Source: Actinobacillus sp. (GTDB taxonomy: Bacteria > Pseudomonadota > Gammaproteobacteria > Enterobacterales > Pasteurellaceae). From it: DNA of 59,225 nucleotides. Each line of letters begins with the position of its first letter. The stretch's first letter is position 1. A program made the position numbers and the translations under genes. The notes beneath the pieces were generated by a model, which was not told the origin of the DNA, ran no database searches, and was given only the letters and a program-made list of their open reading frames with translations. The DNA is taken from contig JAHHRA010000011.1 in assembly GCA_020026055.1 (NCBI GenBank), positions 1 through 59,225 of the forward strand, read 5' to 3'. Positions 1-8,225 of the stretch are shown here, in pieces.

Positions 1-52
1 CACCTCCCTTACAAGGAGGGGGTCACTGGTTCGAGACCGGTATCGCCCACCA
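1..52 (+). tRNA. tRNA-Val (UAC), 3' part only
   Basis: This is the 3' portion of a tRNA whose 5' end lies outside the window. From the anticodon arm to the encoded CCA end it is identical to the complete tRNA-Val copy at 108-183. The CTTACAA anticodon loop gives anticodon TAC. The two copies are separated by 55 bp and form a tandem array that may continue to the left. Confidence 0.93.
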
Positions 53-107
53 CTTCAACAAGTATTCATTTTAGTTTAAAAGTTTCTTTAATTTTCAAAG
101 CTTTAGT

Positions 108-183
108 GGGCGATTAGCTCAGTTGGGAGAGCACCTCCCTTACAAGGAGGGGGTCACTGGTTCGAGACCGGTATCGCCCACCA
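108..183 (+). tRNA. tRNA-Val (UAC)
   Basis: This is a complete 76-nt cloverleaf. The acceptor stem GGGCGAT (108-114) pairs with ATCGCCC (173-179), followed by discriminator A180 and an encoded CCA (181-183). The anticodon stem CCTCC/GGAGG (134-138, 146-150) closes the loop CTTACAA with anticodon TAC at 141-143. The T arm contains GGTTCGAGACC. It reads valine GUA/GUG codons and closely resembles the E. coli valT-type tRNA from memory. Confidence 0.97.
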
Positions 184-428
184 CTTAAGTCTTTTTTGAT
201 TTTATTTTCCATTAATCACATTCAAGTATCATTCACGAGGAACATTAAGACATTATCGCTGTTTTACACTATTGCTAATTTGATGTTGTAAGAAGAATTG
301 ATTCTTATAAATTATGCTTCGACTTTAATCACAAAATGCTGTTACTTTTTGTTTTGCAGCGTTAGTAGAGATAGTGTTCAAAACTTGCAATTTTTATCAA
401 AATTTTTTTGAGTAAAAAGCGAATTTTT

Positions 429-458
429 GATGGAAATTTTTTTCGAGAATTGAGGCGT
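429..458. repeat. Right half of dispersed ACGCC...GGCGT element
   Basis: The sequence GGAAATTTTTTTCGAGAATT followed by GAGGCGT matches the core and right arm of the family whose complete copies lie at 15073-15112 and 17851-17892. No clear left arm is visible upstream, so this looks like a truncated or diverged copy. Confidence 0.55.
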
Positions 459-516
459 GAGATGAAAGAATCAATGAACCATCTGCTTTCATTTAATTAT
501 GTGTTCTCTGATAAAA

Positions 517-549
517 TTGGCTTAATTTTTAGAAAAAATAATGTATAAT
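517..549 (+). promoter_or_regulatory. Candidate promoter of the autotransporter gene
   Basis: A perfect TATAAT hexamer lies at 544-549, about 35 bp before the chosen ATG. Upstream are TTGGCT (517-522) at an over-long 21-bp spacing and a weak TTAATT (522-527) at 16 bp. The -10 is good but the -35 is poor, so this is a tentative call. Confidence 0.35.
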
Positions 550-583
550 TCTTCCTTTTTTTAATATTTTGGTAGTCATCATC

Positions 584-3500
584 ATGAAAAAATCAAGTGC
601 TTTTACGTTATTACTTACCTTAGCTCTATTAGGGTGTGGGGGTGGATCAGGTAATAATTCCGCTAATAATCCCATAAATCCTCAGAAGTCTACTTCTAAT
701 AAACAGGGGACTAAAACTGAGCAAAAACCTGCACTAGAACAAAAACCTGTTCTAGAGAAAAAACCTGTTCCAGAACATAAAATTGTTCCAGAAAGTAAAA
801 TTGTTCCAGAAAATAAAATTGTTCCAGAACATAAACCTGTCCCAGGACATAAACTTACTCCAGAAACAGAAGTTACTCCAGAACAAAAAATTAAGCCAGA
901 GCTTAGTCCGATATTAAGCCCTGAAGAGCAAATGATACAACAGCAAGAGCAGCTCAAACAGCAGAATTTAGCACTATTTAAAAACAAAGCATGGACTGCG
1001 AATCGTCATAGTAATTATCAAATTCCGACAGATAATATCTATAGAGACGGTCACACTGTAAAAGTAGGTATTTTAGATTCAGATTTTTATTCATTCAAAG
1101 ATCGGTTTGAAAATTATTTCAAAAATATCGAAATCCAAGATAAATTGATAAATGACGGTGGATATCCGATAGATAGTCACGGAGCGGTAGTAGCAAGTGT
1201 GCTACGTGGAGAAGATAGTGATAAAAAACGTAAGAATCGTCTAGGAATAATTGCAAGTAGCATTCAATTTTTTGATCCAAATAATTATCAAAAAGGTAAT
1301 ATTCGAGCAACACTTAACGATTATGAATTTGTTTGGAATAGCTTTTCTGCAAATCAAAAAGTGAAAGTTATCAATCAATCTTGGGGAGCGTCTAGTAGTG
1401 TTGATTCATTGCAATCTATGAACCCTAATATAGATGGCGGTCGCCTTGCTACAGCAATTGTTGGTTATGATATTCTGAATTTTTATAAAAATGCTGTTCA
1501 AAATGGTGGGTTATTCGTTTGGGCTGCTGGGAATGCAATTAACTCAAAAACTCAAACTGAAACTGCTTTCCAGCCAGGATTACCACGTCTTGTTCAAGAA
1601 TTAGAACAAAATTGGATTGCAGTAGTCGGAATTAAGACAGACGAAAATGGCATAAAAAACACTCACTCAAGTTATAAACATCTTTCCTACGCGGGTAAAT
1701 CTAAGTGGTGGTCGATTTCGGCAGATGGTTGGGTATATTTTAATTCTCCAACAAGCAATGGACCTTTAATTTTTTCAGGTTCATCCTTTGCTGCCCCAAA
1801 TGTTTCAGCTGCCGCTGCGTTAGTAAGTGAAAAATTTGATTGGATGACTGCTAATCAAGTGCGTCAAACTTTATTTACTACAACTGATCGTAATGAAATC
1901 GCAGCTTGGGATCATAACAACTTTCGTCGAGTTGAAAGTACGCCGACTGAAAAATACGGCTGGGGAATGTTAAACCGAAAACGAGCTTTAAAAGGTGTTG
2001 GTGCTTTGATCAATATTATGCAATACGGAGATACTAGCACTTTTAATGCTAACCTTAGTGCAGGTCAAGAATCCTATTTTGAAAATGATATTTGGGGTTA
2101 TGGTCGCTTAGAAAAAACAGGGTTAGGGACTTTGCATTTAACCGGTAACAATTCTTTCTTTAATGATGACACTAAACTTGGTAGCGTTGTCAAAAATGGT
2201 ACTTTATATATCCATCAAATTCATGCTGGAAGTGTGCAAGTTGATAATGCAGGTAAATTAGTTTTAACACCAAAAGCCATCATTGGTTATGATGTCGATA
2301 ATAGAAATTTGATTGATGTTGATCAGATTTCTCAAGACAAAGTTATCGCACGTGATTTAACTAATCTTGGTACAGTAGAAGTTGTCGGTGATGGAGCAAT
2401 TGTTGGTGGTGATTATCTAGGCAATAACGGTACATTGCAAGTTAGTTCAGATTCAAAACTTTATGTTTTCGGTAAGGCTGAACTCAACAAATCTAAACTT
2501 GCTATTCATTCTCAAAATTACGTGAGCAATGCAGGTGAAAGTAAAGTTATATTAGAAGCTCAAGATATTAAAGGTAACATTGATAATGTTGAAATCGCAG
2601 GTATGAAAAAAGCATCTACACAAATTGCAGACGGTAAAATAGTGGCAACAATTCAACGCCAAAATGTCAGTGAATTTGCTCAAAATAATGCAGAAAGTTC
2701 AAGAAATGTGGCTGCGAATGTCGAGAAAGTTTTTGCTACTCTTGATGCTAAGATTGCTAACAATCAAGCTACAGATGCAGAATTAATAATGGCAGCTAAT
2801 TTGCAAAAGCTTAGTTCAAGTGCTTTCACTGATGCCAGCCAACGAATGTCAGGTGAAATTTATGCGTCGGCTCAAGCATTAACTTTCGCTCAATCTGCTG
2901 ATATTAACCGCGATTTATCAAATCGTATGGCAGCAATTAATAGCCTCAATATTAAAAGAGGTGAAGTGCAAGCTTGGACTTCTGGCTTAATTAGTCAAGG
3001 TAAACTTAAACGCCAAGGTTATGCTAGTGCTGAGACCAAAGTTTATGGTGGACAAACAGGGGTTGATACTGTAATTGGTGAAAACTTACATTTAGGGGTT
3101 TCCGTGGCTTATTCTAAAGCGAATGCGAATTTTAATAAATTTGCTGGCAAATCAAAAAGTAATTTGATTGGAGCTTCAATATATGCCAAAAAAGATTTTG
3201 CCGATGGCTTATATACTGCAGGTAGATTTGGTGTAGCAAGTATTAAAACCGATGTTGAACGTGAACTTATTGATGCCCAAGCTCAAAGTGTCAAAGGTAA
3301 AGTTAGTCATGATGACATAATGTATTCTGCTTACTTAGAGTTTGGTAAACAAACTCAGTATTTCACTCCGTTTGTAGGTATTGCCAGCGACTTTTTAAAA
3401 CGTGGTAGTTTCAATGAAGCGAACGCTGCTTGGGGGATCAAAGCCGCTTCTCAGAATTACCATAACTTAAATCTTTTAGCAGGTATTCGTGCAAATTACA

Positions 3501-3772
3501 GCATTAATAAAACTACGCTCAATTCGTACTTAATGCATATGGTTAATTTGAATGGTAATCGTGATTTATCTTTTGATGGTACTTTCACAGGTTCAGATGT
3601 AAGTCAAACTTTCAAAGGGATTCGCTTAGCTAAAAATACTACTTGGGTAGGCTTAGGAATATTCCAAGAAGTTACATCAAATTTTGGTGTTTATTTGAAT
3701 GGTGATCTTAGATTTGAATATGAAAACAAGTATAATGCAATGCTATCAACTGGATTGCAGTTTAAATTCTAA
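584..3772 (+). CDS. Autotransporter subtilisin-like serine protease with lipoprotein signal
   Basis: This is a type Va secreted protease of 1062 aa, similar in architecture to NalP/SphB1. The signal peptide ends in a lipobox (LLGC, Cys18), so the exported passenger may be lipid-anchored. Residues 48-106 are a hexapeptide repeat of the K-x-V-P-E-x type. A peptidase S8 domain follows, with catalytic Asp165 (ILDSD), His199 (DSHGA) and Ser401 (GSSFAAP). A beta-helical/linker region precedes a C-terminal beta-barrel of about 260 residues ending in QFKF. The frame stays open back to a TTG at 569, but ATG584 starts directly at MKKSS and gives a normal signal peptide; neither start has a strong ribosome site. 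Substrates are unknown; NalP-type enzymes cleave other surface proteins. A strong terminator follows. Confidence 0.93.
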   Translation: MKKSSAFTLLLTLALLGCGGGSGNNSANNPINPQKSTSNKQGTKTEQKPALEQKPVLEKKPVPEHKIVPESKIVPENKIVPEHKPVPGHKLTPETEVTPEQKIKPELSPILSPEEQMIQQQEQLKQQNLALFKNKAWTANRHSNYQIPTDNIYRDGHTVKVGILDSDFYSFKDRFENYFKNIEIQDKLINDGGYPIDSHGAVVASVLRGEDSDKKRKNRLGIIASSIQFFDPNNYQKGNIRATLNDYEFVWNSFSANQKVKVINQSWGASSSVDSLQSMNPNIDGGRLATAIVGYDILNFYKNAVQNGGLFVWAAGNAINSKTQTETAFQPGLPRLVQELEQNWIAVVGIKTDENGIKNTHSSYKHLSYAGKSKWWSISADGWVYFNSPTSNGPLIFSGSSFAAPNVSAAAALVSEKFDWMTANQVRQTLFTTTDRNEIAAWDHNNFRRVESTPTEKYGWGMLNRKRALKGVGALINIMQYGDTSTFNANLSAGQESYFENDIWGYGRLEKTGLGTLHLTGNNSFFNDDTKLGSVVKNGTLYIHQIHAGSVQVDNAGKLVLTPKAIIGYDVDNRNLIDVDQISQDKVIARDLTNLGTVEVVGDGAIVGGDYLGNNGTLQVSSDSKLYVFGKAELNKSKLAIHSQNYVSNAGESKVILEAQDIKGNIDNVEIAGMKKASTQIADGKIVATIQRQNVSEFAQNNAESSRNVAANVEKVFATLDAKIANNQATDAELIMAANLQKLSSSAFTDASQRMSGEIYASAQALTFAQSADINRDLSNRMAAINSLNIKRGEVQAWTSGLISQGKLKRQGYASAETKVYGGQTGVDTVIGENLHLGVSVAYSKANANFNKFAGKSKSNLIGASIYAKKDFADGLYTAGRFGVASIKTDVERELIDAQAQSVKGKVSHDDIMYSAYLEFGKQTQYFTPFVGIASDFLKRGSFNEANAAWGIKAASQNYHNLNLLAGIRANYSINKTTLNSYLMHMVNLNGNRDLSFDGTFTGSDVSQTFKGIRLAKNTTWVGLGIFQEVTSNFGVYLNGDLRFEYENKYNAMLSTGLQFKF
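725..901 (+). repeat. 18-bp coding tandem repeat (about 10 units) in the autotransporter
   Basis: About ten consecutive 18-bp units encode degenerate hexapeptides such as KPVPEH, KIVPES, KIVPEN and KIVPEH. The period is a multiple of three, so gain or loss of units would change linker length without shifting frame. The repeat lies between the lipidated N-terminus and the protease domain and probably forms an extended Pro/Lys/Glu spacer. Confidence 0.9.
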
Positions 3773-3780
3773 TTCAAAAC

Positions 3781-3806
3781 AAAATGGCTCGAAAGAGCCA
3801 TTTTTG
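3781..3806 (+). terminator. Rho-independent terminator after the autotransporter
   Basis: The stem AAATGGCTC / GAGCCATTT with a GAAA tetraloop is followed by a T run, starting eight bases after the stop codon. The AT-rich flanks could also let it work from the other strand. Confidence 0.9.
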
Positions 3807-3928
3807 TATCAGTTTCCCTTCTAATTTTATTTCTTTTATTTTCATTGTAATTACTCACGAGAGACATTAAACACAGTGCTATCGTTAGTACTAATATGAC
3901 GTGACGAGAAACACATAGCGTTAAAACG

Positions 3929-4002
3929 ACGCCCCAAAATTCGAAAAAACATTTCTAATTTATTTGAAACAATAAGAAATATTTTTTAGAATTTTGAGGC
4001 GT
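3929..4002. repeat. Dispersed ACGCC...GGCGT element, hairpin after tmaR
   Basis: The terminal inverted repeat ACGCCCCAAAATTC (3929-3942) pairs with GAATTTTGAGGCGT (3989-4002) with only a mismatch or so. An inner pair, AACATTTCT with AGAAATATTTT, extends the hairpin. It lies six bases beyond the stop codon of tmaR on the minus strand and could end that transcript. Confidence 0.75.
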
Positions 4003-4008
4003 TTTTAA

Positions 4009-4350
4009 TTAAGCCTGAGCTTTAATTTTTAATTTATGTCCTTTTTTTTGTTGTTGCATTTTTTCACGAATTTCACGGCGTTGTTGCGACAGTTCTGCGT
4101 TACGAATATTGTAATCGTCTACGCGTCCTTCATAGTCATTGCGCATATTTTCAATAACTTCTCGGATTTCCTCAATCGTCATTTCATCAGTGATATATTG
4201 ATTGAGGTTTTCAAGTAATAATGCACGTTTGCGGTTGTCGCGAATTTTGCGTTGATTGTGTTCTAAATCTCGTTTTAAACGGTTTTTCAAACGATACATA
4301 CGAATGTATTCTAATGCTTCTTGAAAAGATTCTTTATTCGTGTTTTCCAT
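4009..4350 (-). CDS. tmaR: Pole-localizer protein TmaR (YeeX, DUF496 family)
   Basis: This small, highly charged, coiled-coil cytoplasmic protein of 113 aa closely matches E. coli YeeX/TmaR (about 109 aa). Shared blocks include SFQEALEYIRMYR, KIRDNRKRALLLENL and DYEGRVDDY. In E. coli, TmaR clusters at a cell pole and controls polar sequestration of PTS enzyme I; the same role here is inferred from family membership. The start has a good Shine-Dalgarno sequence (TGAGGT) about six bases upstream. The gene is monocistronic and divergent from serC. Confidence 0.92.
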   Translation of the reverse strand: MENTNKESFQEALEYIRMYRLKNRLKRDLEHNQRKIRDNRKRALLLENLNQYITDEMTIEEIREVIENMRNDYEGRVDDYNIRNAELSQQRREIREKMQQQKKGHKLKIKAQA

Positions 4351-4503
4351 ATTGACCTCACTTAAAATAACAAAATCGACAGTAATGTAGCTTTTTTCGA
4401 TTTAATCGTCAAAATATTGATTTTGATTTTGTGAGCTAACGCATTTAAATCTGAATTGAATGCAAAAATTGATTACAATAAAACGAAAACAGCAGGAGAT
4501 ATG

Positions 4504-5592
4504 ATGCGAAACGTATTTAATTTTAGTGCGGGACCTGCCGCATTACCAAAAGAAGTATTAGAAAAGGCTCAGCAGGAATTGCTTAATTGGCAGAATTTAC
4601 AAGTTTCAGTGATGGAAGTCAGCCATCGTAGTGCGGCTTTTATGCAAATGGTAGCACAAGCTGAGCTTGATTTGCGTCAGCTTTATCATATCCCTGATAA
4701 CTATAAAATATTATTTTTGCAAGGTGGGGCAAGAGGACAATTTGCAGCAGTTCCAATGAATTTATTAGGTGCAAAGAAGAAAGCTTTGTATTTGAACAGT
4801 GGTCATTGGTCAAAGCTTGCTGCTAAAGAAGCACGACTTTTTGGTGAGGTTGATGAGATAAATATCTTGGAAAAAAAAGCAGAAAAATGGGGCGTAAAAA
4901 ATGTGGATTTTTCAGCGATTGCAAATGATTATGCTTATGTGCATTATTGTCCGAATGAGACAATCAGTGGTGTGGAAATTTTTGAAATACCGAAAGTAGG
5001 CAATGCAGTGCTAGTAGCAGATATGTCTTCTTGTATTCTTTCACGCCAAATTGATATTTCAAAATTTGGTGTGATTTATGCCGGAGCACAGAAAAATCTT
5101 GGTGCGTCAGGGATCACATTAGTTATTATTCGTGAAGATTTACTGACACAAACAGAAAAGAATCAAATACCAAGCATTTGGAATTATGCCGAGCAAACTC
5201 AGCAGAATTCAATGATCAATACGCCGCCGACTTTTGCTTGGTACCTTTGTCGCTTGCTGTTTAAATATTGGCTTGCACAAGGAGGCTTGCCTGCCATTGA
5301 AAAACATAATCAAGAAAAAGCATCACAACTTTATGCATATTTAGATCAAAGCGATTTTTACTACAATGTAGTTGCTATAGAAAATCGCTCAGAAATGAAT
5401 GTTACTTTTCATTCACCTCATCCTACACTTGATATTTTATTTATACAGGAAGCGGAGAGACAAGGATTATTAGCATTGAAAGGGCATAAAGTTAATGGTG
5501 GTATGCGAGCCTCAATTTATAACGCTATGCCTTTGGCTGGAGTGGAAGCGTTAGTTGCATTTATGCACAAATTTGCTCATCAGTATCGTTAA
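4504..5592 (+). CDS. serC: Phosphoserine aminotransferase
   Basis: This PLP-dependent class V aminotransferase converts 3-phosphohydroxypyruvate to phosphoserine in serine synthesis and also acts in pyridoxal phosphate synthesis. The protein is 362 aa, the same length as the E. coli enzyme. It begins MRNVFNFSAGPAALP, has the conserved VMEVSHR motif and the PLP-lysine context AGAQKNLGASG. The frame is open from 4456, but family alignment and AGGAG at 4494-4498 favour ATG4504 over the adjacent ATG4501. A repeat half-element and the yhiN-type gene follow directly. Confidence 0.96.
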   Translation: MRNVFNFSAGPAALPKEVLEKAQQELLNWQNLQVSVMEVSHRSAAFMQMVAQAELDLRQLYHIPDNYKILFLQGGARGQFAAVPMNLLGAKKKALYLNSGHWSKLAAKEARLFGEVDEINILEKKAEKWGVKNVDFSAIANDYAYVHYCPNETISGVEIFEIPKVGNAVLVADMSSCILSRQIDISKFGVIYAGAQKNLGASGITLVIIREDLLTQTEKNQIPSIWNYAEQTQQNSMINTPPTFAWYLCRLLFKYWLAQGGLPAIEKHNQEKASQLYAYLDQSDFYYNVVAIENRSEMNVTFHSPHPTLDILFIQEAERQGLLALKGHKVNGGMRASIYNAMPLAGVEALVAFMHKFAHQYR

Positions 5593-5593
5593 G

Positions 5594-5627
5594 AATTTCA
5601 GAAAAATTTTGCAGATTTTGGAGGCGT
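5594..5627. repeat. Right half of dispersed element supplying a ribosome binding site
   Basis: A core of the form TTTCAGAAAAATTTTGCAGATTTT is followed by the right arm GGAGGCGT, which ends three bases before the ATG of the next gene. GGAGG (5620-5624) is placed as a near-ideal Shine-Dalgarno sequence for that gene. There is no matching left arm; that position is inside or at the end of serC. Confidence 0.65.
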
Positions 5628-5630
5628 GAT

Positions 5631-6836
5631 ATGCAAAATTCAGCAGAATGCATAGTGATTGGTGCAGGTGCAGCAGGGCTTTTTTGTGCCGCAGAGTTAG
5701 CCAAGCGTGGCAAAAAAGTGGTGGTTGTCGATAAAGGCAAAAAGATTGGGCGTAAAATTTTGATGTCTGGAGGTGGGTTCTGTAACTTCACTCATCTGGA
5801 AGTTACTGCACAACATTATATCTGCCACAATCCACATTTTGTGAAATCAGCATTAGCACGTTTTAGTGCTTGGGATTTTATCAGCAAAGTATTGGAATAT
5901 GGTATCCCTTATCACGAAAAAGAGGCAGGTCAGTTGTTTTGTGATAATAGTGCTAAAGACATTGTCGAGATGTTGCAAGCAGAATGTATGCGTTATGGTG
6001 TGACATTCTGTTTGCAGCAATCTATTGAAAAAGTAGCATATTTCCCTAGAGAACAGTATCGCTTTCACATCAACAGTATGGAAAAAAGTTGGTGTTGTCA
6101 GCATTTAATTGTCGCAACAGGAGGGCTTTCAATGCCTAATTTGGGAGTTAGTCCTTTAGGCTATCAAATTGCAGAGCAATTTGGTATTCATTGTTATCCA
6201 CCTCGTGCGGGGCTTGTGCCTTTTACTTGGCGAGAAAGCGATAAAATTTTTTCTGAATTAGCAGGCGTAACTTTACCTGTTCGTGTTCGCTCAGAAAATG
6301 GAAAATTTTTTGACAATAAAATGCTGTTTACGCATCGTGGACTTTCTGGTCCTGCAATATTACAAATTTCAAATTATTGGCAAGCAAATGAATGGCTTGA
6401 GATCGATTTGTTACCACAAGTTAATTTTAGTGATTTAGTTGCTAAATTTCGTCAAATTTCAGCGAAAATGCAATTAAAAACGCTATTATGCCGTTATTTA
6501 CCAAAAAGGTTAGTTGAATTGTGGATTACACAAGAAACAATCGTAACTCAGTTGGCAGATAGATGTTTAGCGGATATGAATAAGCAACAACTCATTGAGT
6601 TAGAAAAGTGGATCCATCATTGGCAATTTTTACCTAATGGTACAGAAGGGTATCGAACTGCTGAAGTGACACTGGGAGGAGTCGATACCGAAGCAATTTC
6701 ATCAAAAACAATGGAATGTAAAACGGTAGCAGGACTTTATTTTATTGGAGAAGTGTTGGATGTGACAGGTTGGTTAGGGGGTTATAATTTTCAATGGGCA
6801 TGGAGCAGTGCTTATGCTTGTGCGATTAGTATTTAA
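5631..6836 (+). CDS. YhiN/HI0933-type FAD-dependent oxidoreductase
   Basis: This is a putative NAD(P)/FAD-dependent flavoprotein of 401 aa in the HI0933/YhiN family, whose physiological reaction is unknown. The N-terminus has the Rossmann dinucleotide motif VIGAGAAGLFCA, then KIGRKILMSGGGFCN. The C-terminus has the second flavin motif GEVLDVTGWLGGYNFQWAW, both typical of the family. The start is supported by a GGAGG that belongs to a dispersed repeat. A shared terminator separates it from convergent mltC. Confidence 0.9.
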   Translation: MQNSAECIVIGAGAAGLFCAAELAKRGKKVVVVDKGKKIGRKILMSGGGFCNFTHLEVTAQHYICHNPHFVKSALARFSAWDFISKVLEYGIPYHEKEAGQLFCDNSAKDIVEMLQAECMRYGVTFCLQQSIEKVAYFPREQYRFHINSMEKSWCCQHLIVATGGLSMPNLGVSPLGYQIAEQFGIHCYPPRAGLVPFTWRESDKIFSELAGVTLPVRVRSENGKFFDNKMLFTHRGLSGPAILQISNYWQANEWLEIDLLPQVNFSDLVAKFRQISAKMQLKTLLCRYLPKRLVELWITQETIVTQLADRCLADMNKQQLIELEKWIHHWQFLPNGTEGYRTAEVTLGGVDTEAISSKTMECKTVAGLYFIGEVLDVTGWLGGYNFQWAWSSAYACAISI

Positions 6837-6865
6837 AAAAGCAGAGATAACATCTCTGCTTTTTA
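6837..6865. terminator. Bidirectional terminator between convergent yhiN-type gene and mltC
   Basis: AAAAGCAGAGAT and ATCTCTGCTTTT form a perfect stem around an AAC loop, with an A run on the left and a T run on the right. It lies in the 32-bp gap between convergent stop codons and can terminate both transcripts. Confidence 0.93.
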
Positions 6866-6868
6866 GTG

Positions 6869-7933
6869 CTAGTCGAAGGCGAAATAGTTTTTCTGTGCGT
6901 TAGTGACTTTCATCAAGTATCTGCGTGCTTGCAAAGAGGGATGGTCATTTTCGAGTATTTTGTAAAGGTGTTGTGGCGATAGACGATTGATCTTGGCTAT
7001 TGCTTTTTGTTTATCTTTATCGAAAATACGTAATACTGCTCCTGCACCACTATTGTACGAAGCAATCATTGCATAACGTAAAGAGTCTTGATTTTTAATG
7101 CCTGTGAGATATCCATTTTTTAATAAAGCAAGATAATGAGTACCTGTATCAATGTTATTACGTGGATCAAGTAAATAACGTTTGCTTGGCATGCCAGAGA
7201 GGTTTTTATGCTTAAATACGTCACGACCTGCTGTGGTACGGACAATTTGCATTAATCCAATAGCATTTGAATAACTTATTGCGTAAGGGTTAAAACTGGA
7301 TTCTACTTGCATAATCGCCAAAATAAGACTTGTATTGATCTCATAGCGTTGAGAACTTTGACGAACAAAAGGTAGATAAGTTTTTGCACGTAATGCGACG
7401 TGGTTAGCTACCATCGGAATTTCAACAAAATGTTCAATACGACCATTTTTTAAATGACGAGTATGGAGTTTGTTTTTTATTAAATAATTTGCAAAAGCAG
7501 TTGCTTCTTTTATATCTTCAATAGCTTTTCCTTGTTGATTGATAACTAAATTTTTTAATAATGGTTTATCGCTAATTGGGACATCACCTGATGTAAAAAG
7601 ATCGATACCATCTGCATTTCCACCCATCAAAAGAGTGTGTACGATAGCACGTTGCAATTGAGTTGGTGAACCGAGAGTACCAATAGTAATAACGCCTTGT
7701 TCAAAATTGATATGGCTTCGAGTTTTATATTCATCGGTATATTTTACATAATCTTGTCGGCTTGCAACGAGGAGTTCATTTACTCCCCAAATACTATCAA
7801 TATTATGGGAAAATTGACCTGTTAGAATATCTAGCCCTTTTGTATCAAGAGGAGGGAGGGCTGGAGATGTCTTTGTTTTACTTGAACAAGCAAAAAGGAA
7901 AGGTATGAGGACGACGATGAGGTATTTTTTCAT
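6869..7933 (-). CDS. mltC: Membrane-bound lytic murein transglycosylase C
   Basis: This outer-membrane lipoprotein cleaves peptidoglycan glycan strands to 1,6-anhydro muropeptides. The 354-aa protein has a lipobox (LFAC) near residue 16, a DUF3393-type N-terminal domain (KTRSHINFEQG), and a SLT domain with the catalytic-Glu context IMQVESSFNPYA, then SNAIGLMQI and ASYNSGAG. ATG7933 matches the E. coli MKKYL start. An ATG five codons upstream (7946-7948) overlaps the yggX stop as TAATG and is an alternative. It is the last gene of a mutY-yggX-mltC operon. Confidence 0.94.
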   Translation of the reverse strand: MKKYLIVVLIPFLFACSSKTKTSPALPPLDTKGLDILTGQFSHNIDSIWGVNELLVASRQDYVKYTDEYKTRSHINFEQGVITIGTLGSPTQLQRAIVHTLLMGGNADGIDLFTSGDVPISDKPLLKNLVINQQGKAIEDIKEATAFANYLIKNKLHTRHLKNGRIEHFVEIPMVANHVALRAKTYLPFVRQSSQRYEINTSLILAIMQVESSFNPYAISYSNAIGLMQIVRTTAGRDVFKHKNLSGMPSKRYLLDPRNNIDTGTHYLALLKNGYLTGIKNQDSLRYAMIASYNSGAGAVLRIFDKDKQKAIAKINRLSPQHLYKILENDHPSLQARRYLMKVTNAQKNYFAFD

Positions 7934-7947
7934 AGAATATTTTGCCA

Positions 7948-8223
7948 TTAGTTTGAGTTAATTGGAGTATAACCTTCAATATGGATTGTTTTACCTTCAA
8001 AAAGAAAATTAACCATCTCTTTTTCTAATAAAGCACGGTGGTCAGGATTCATCATGTTTAATTTTTTTTCATTTACAAGCATCGTTTGCTTTTTTAACCA
8101 TTCTGCCCAAGCAATTTTGCTGATATTATCAAAAATACGTTTACCGAGTTCTCCTGGGTAAAGCTGAAAATCGAGTCCTTCGGCTTCTTTCTTTAAGTAA
8201 ACACAATATATGTTTCGTGGCAT
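7948..8223 (-). CDS. yggX: Fe(2+)-trafficking protein YggX
   Basis: This small 91-aa cytoplasmic protein is linked to protection and repair of iron-sulfur clusters under oxidative stress. It is nearly collinear with E. coli YggX: FQLYPGELGKRI, KLNMMNPDHR and KEMVNFLFEGK are conserved, and so is the N-terminal Cys. It starts two bases after the mutY stop and touches mltC, so the three genes are translationally coupled. Placement next to mutY, itself an Fe-S enzyme, is the usual gammaproteobacterial arrangement. Confidence 0.96.
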   Translation of the reverse strand: MPRNIYCVYLKKEAEGLDFQLYPGELGKRIFDNISKIAWAEWLKKQTMLVNEKKLNMMNPDHRALLEKEMVNFLFEGKTIHIEGYTPINSN

Positions 8224-8225
8224 TA

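Larger units (their letters stand above)
184..583. other. 400-bp intergenic region upstream of the autotransporter
   Basis: This AT-rich stretch holds no convincing long gene. A segment at about 232-285 (TCACGAG..ACATTAA..ATCG..CTAATTTGA) resembles 3855-3902, on the other side of the autotransporter gene. Positions 429-458 hold a right half of the dispersed GGCGT palindrome family. A 28-codon frame (462-548) starts ten bases after that element's GAGG but has no other support. Confidence 0.6.
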
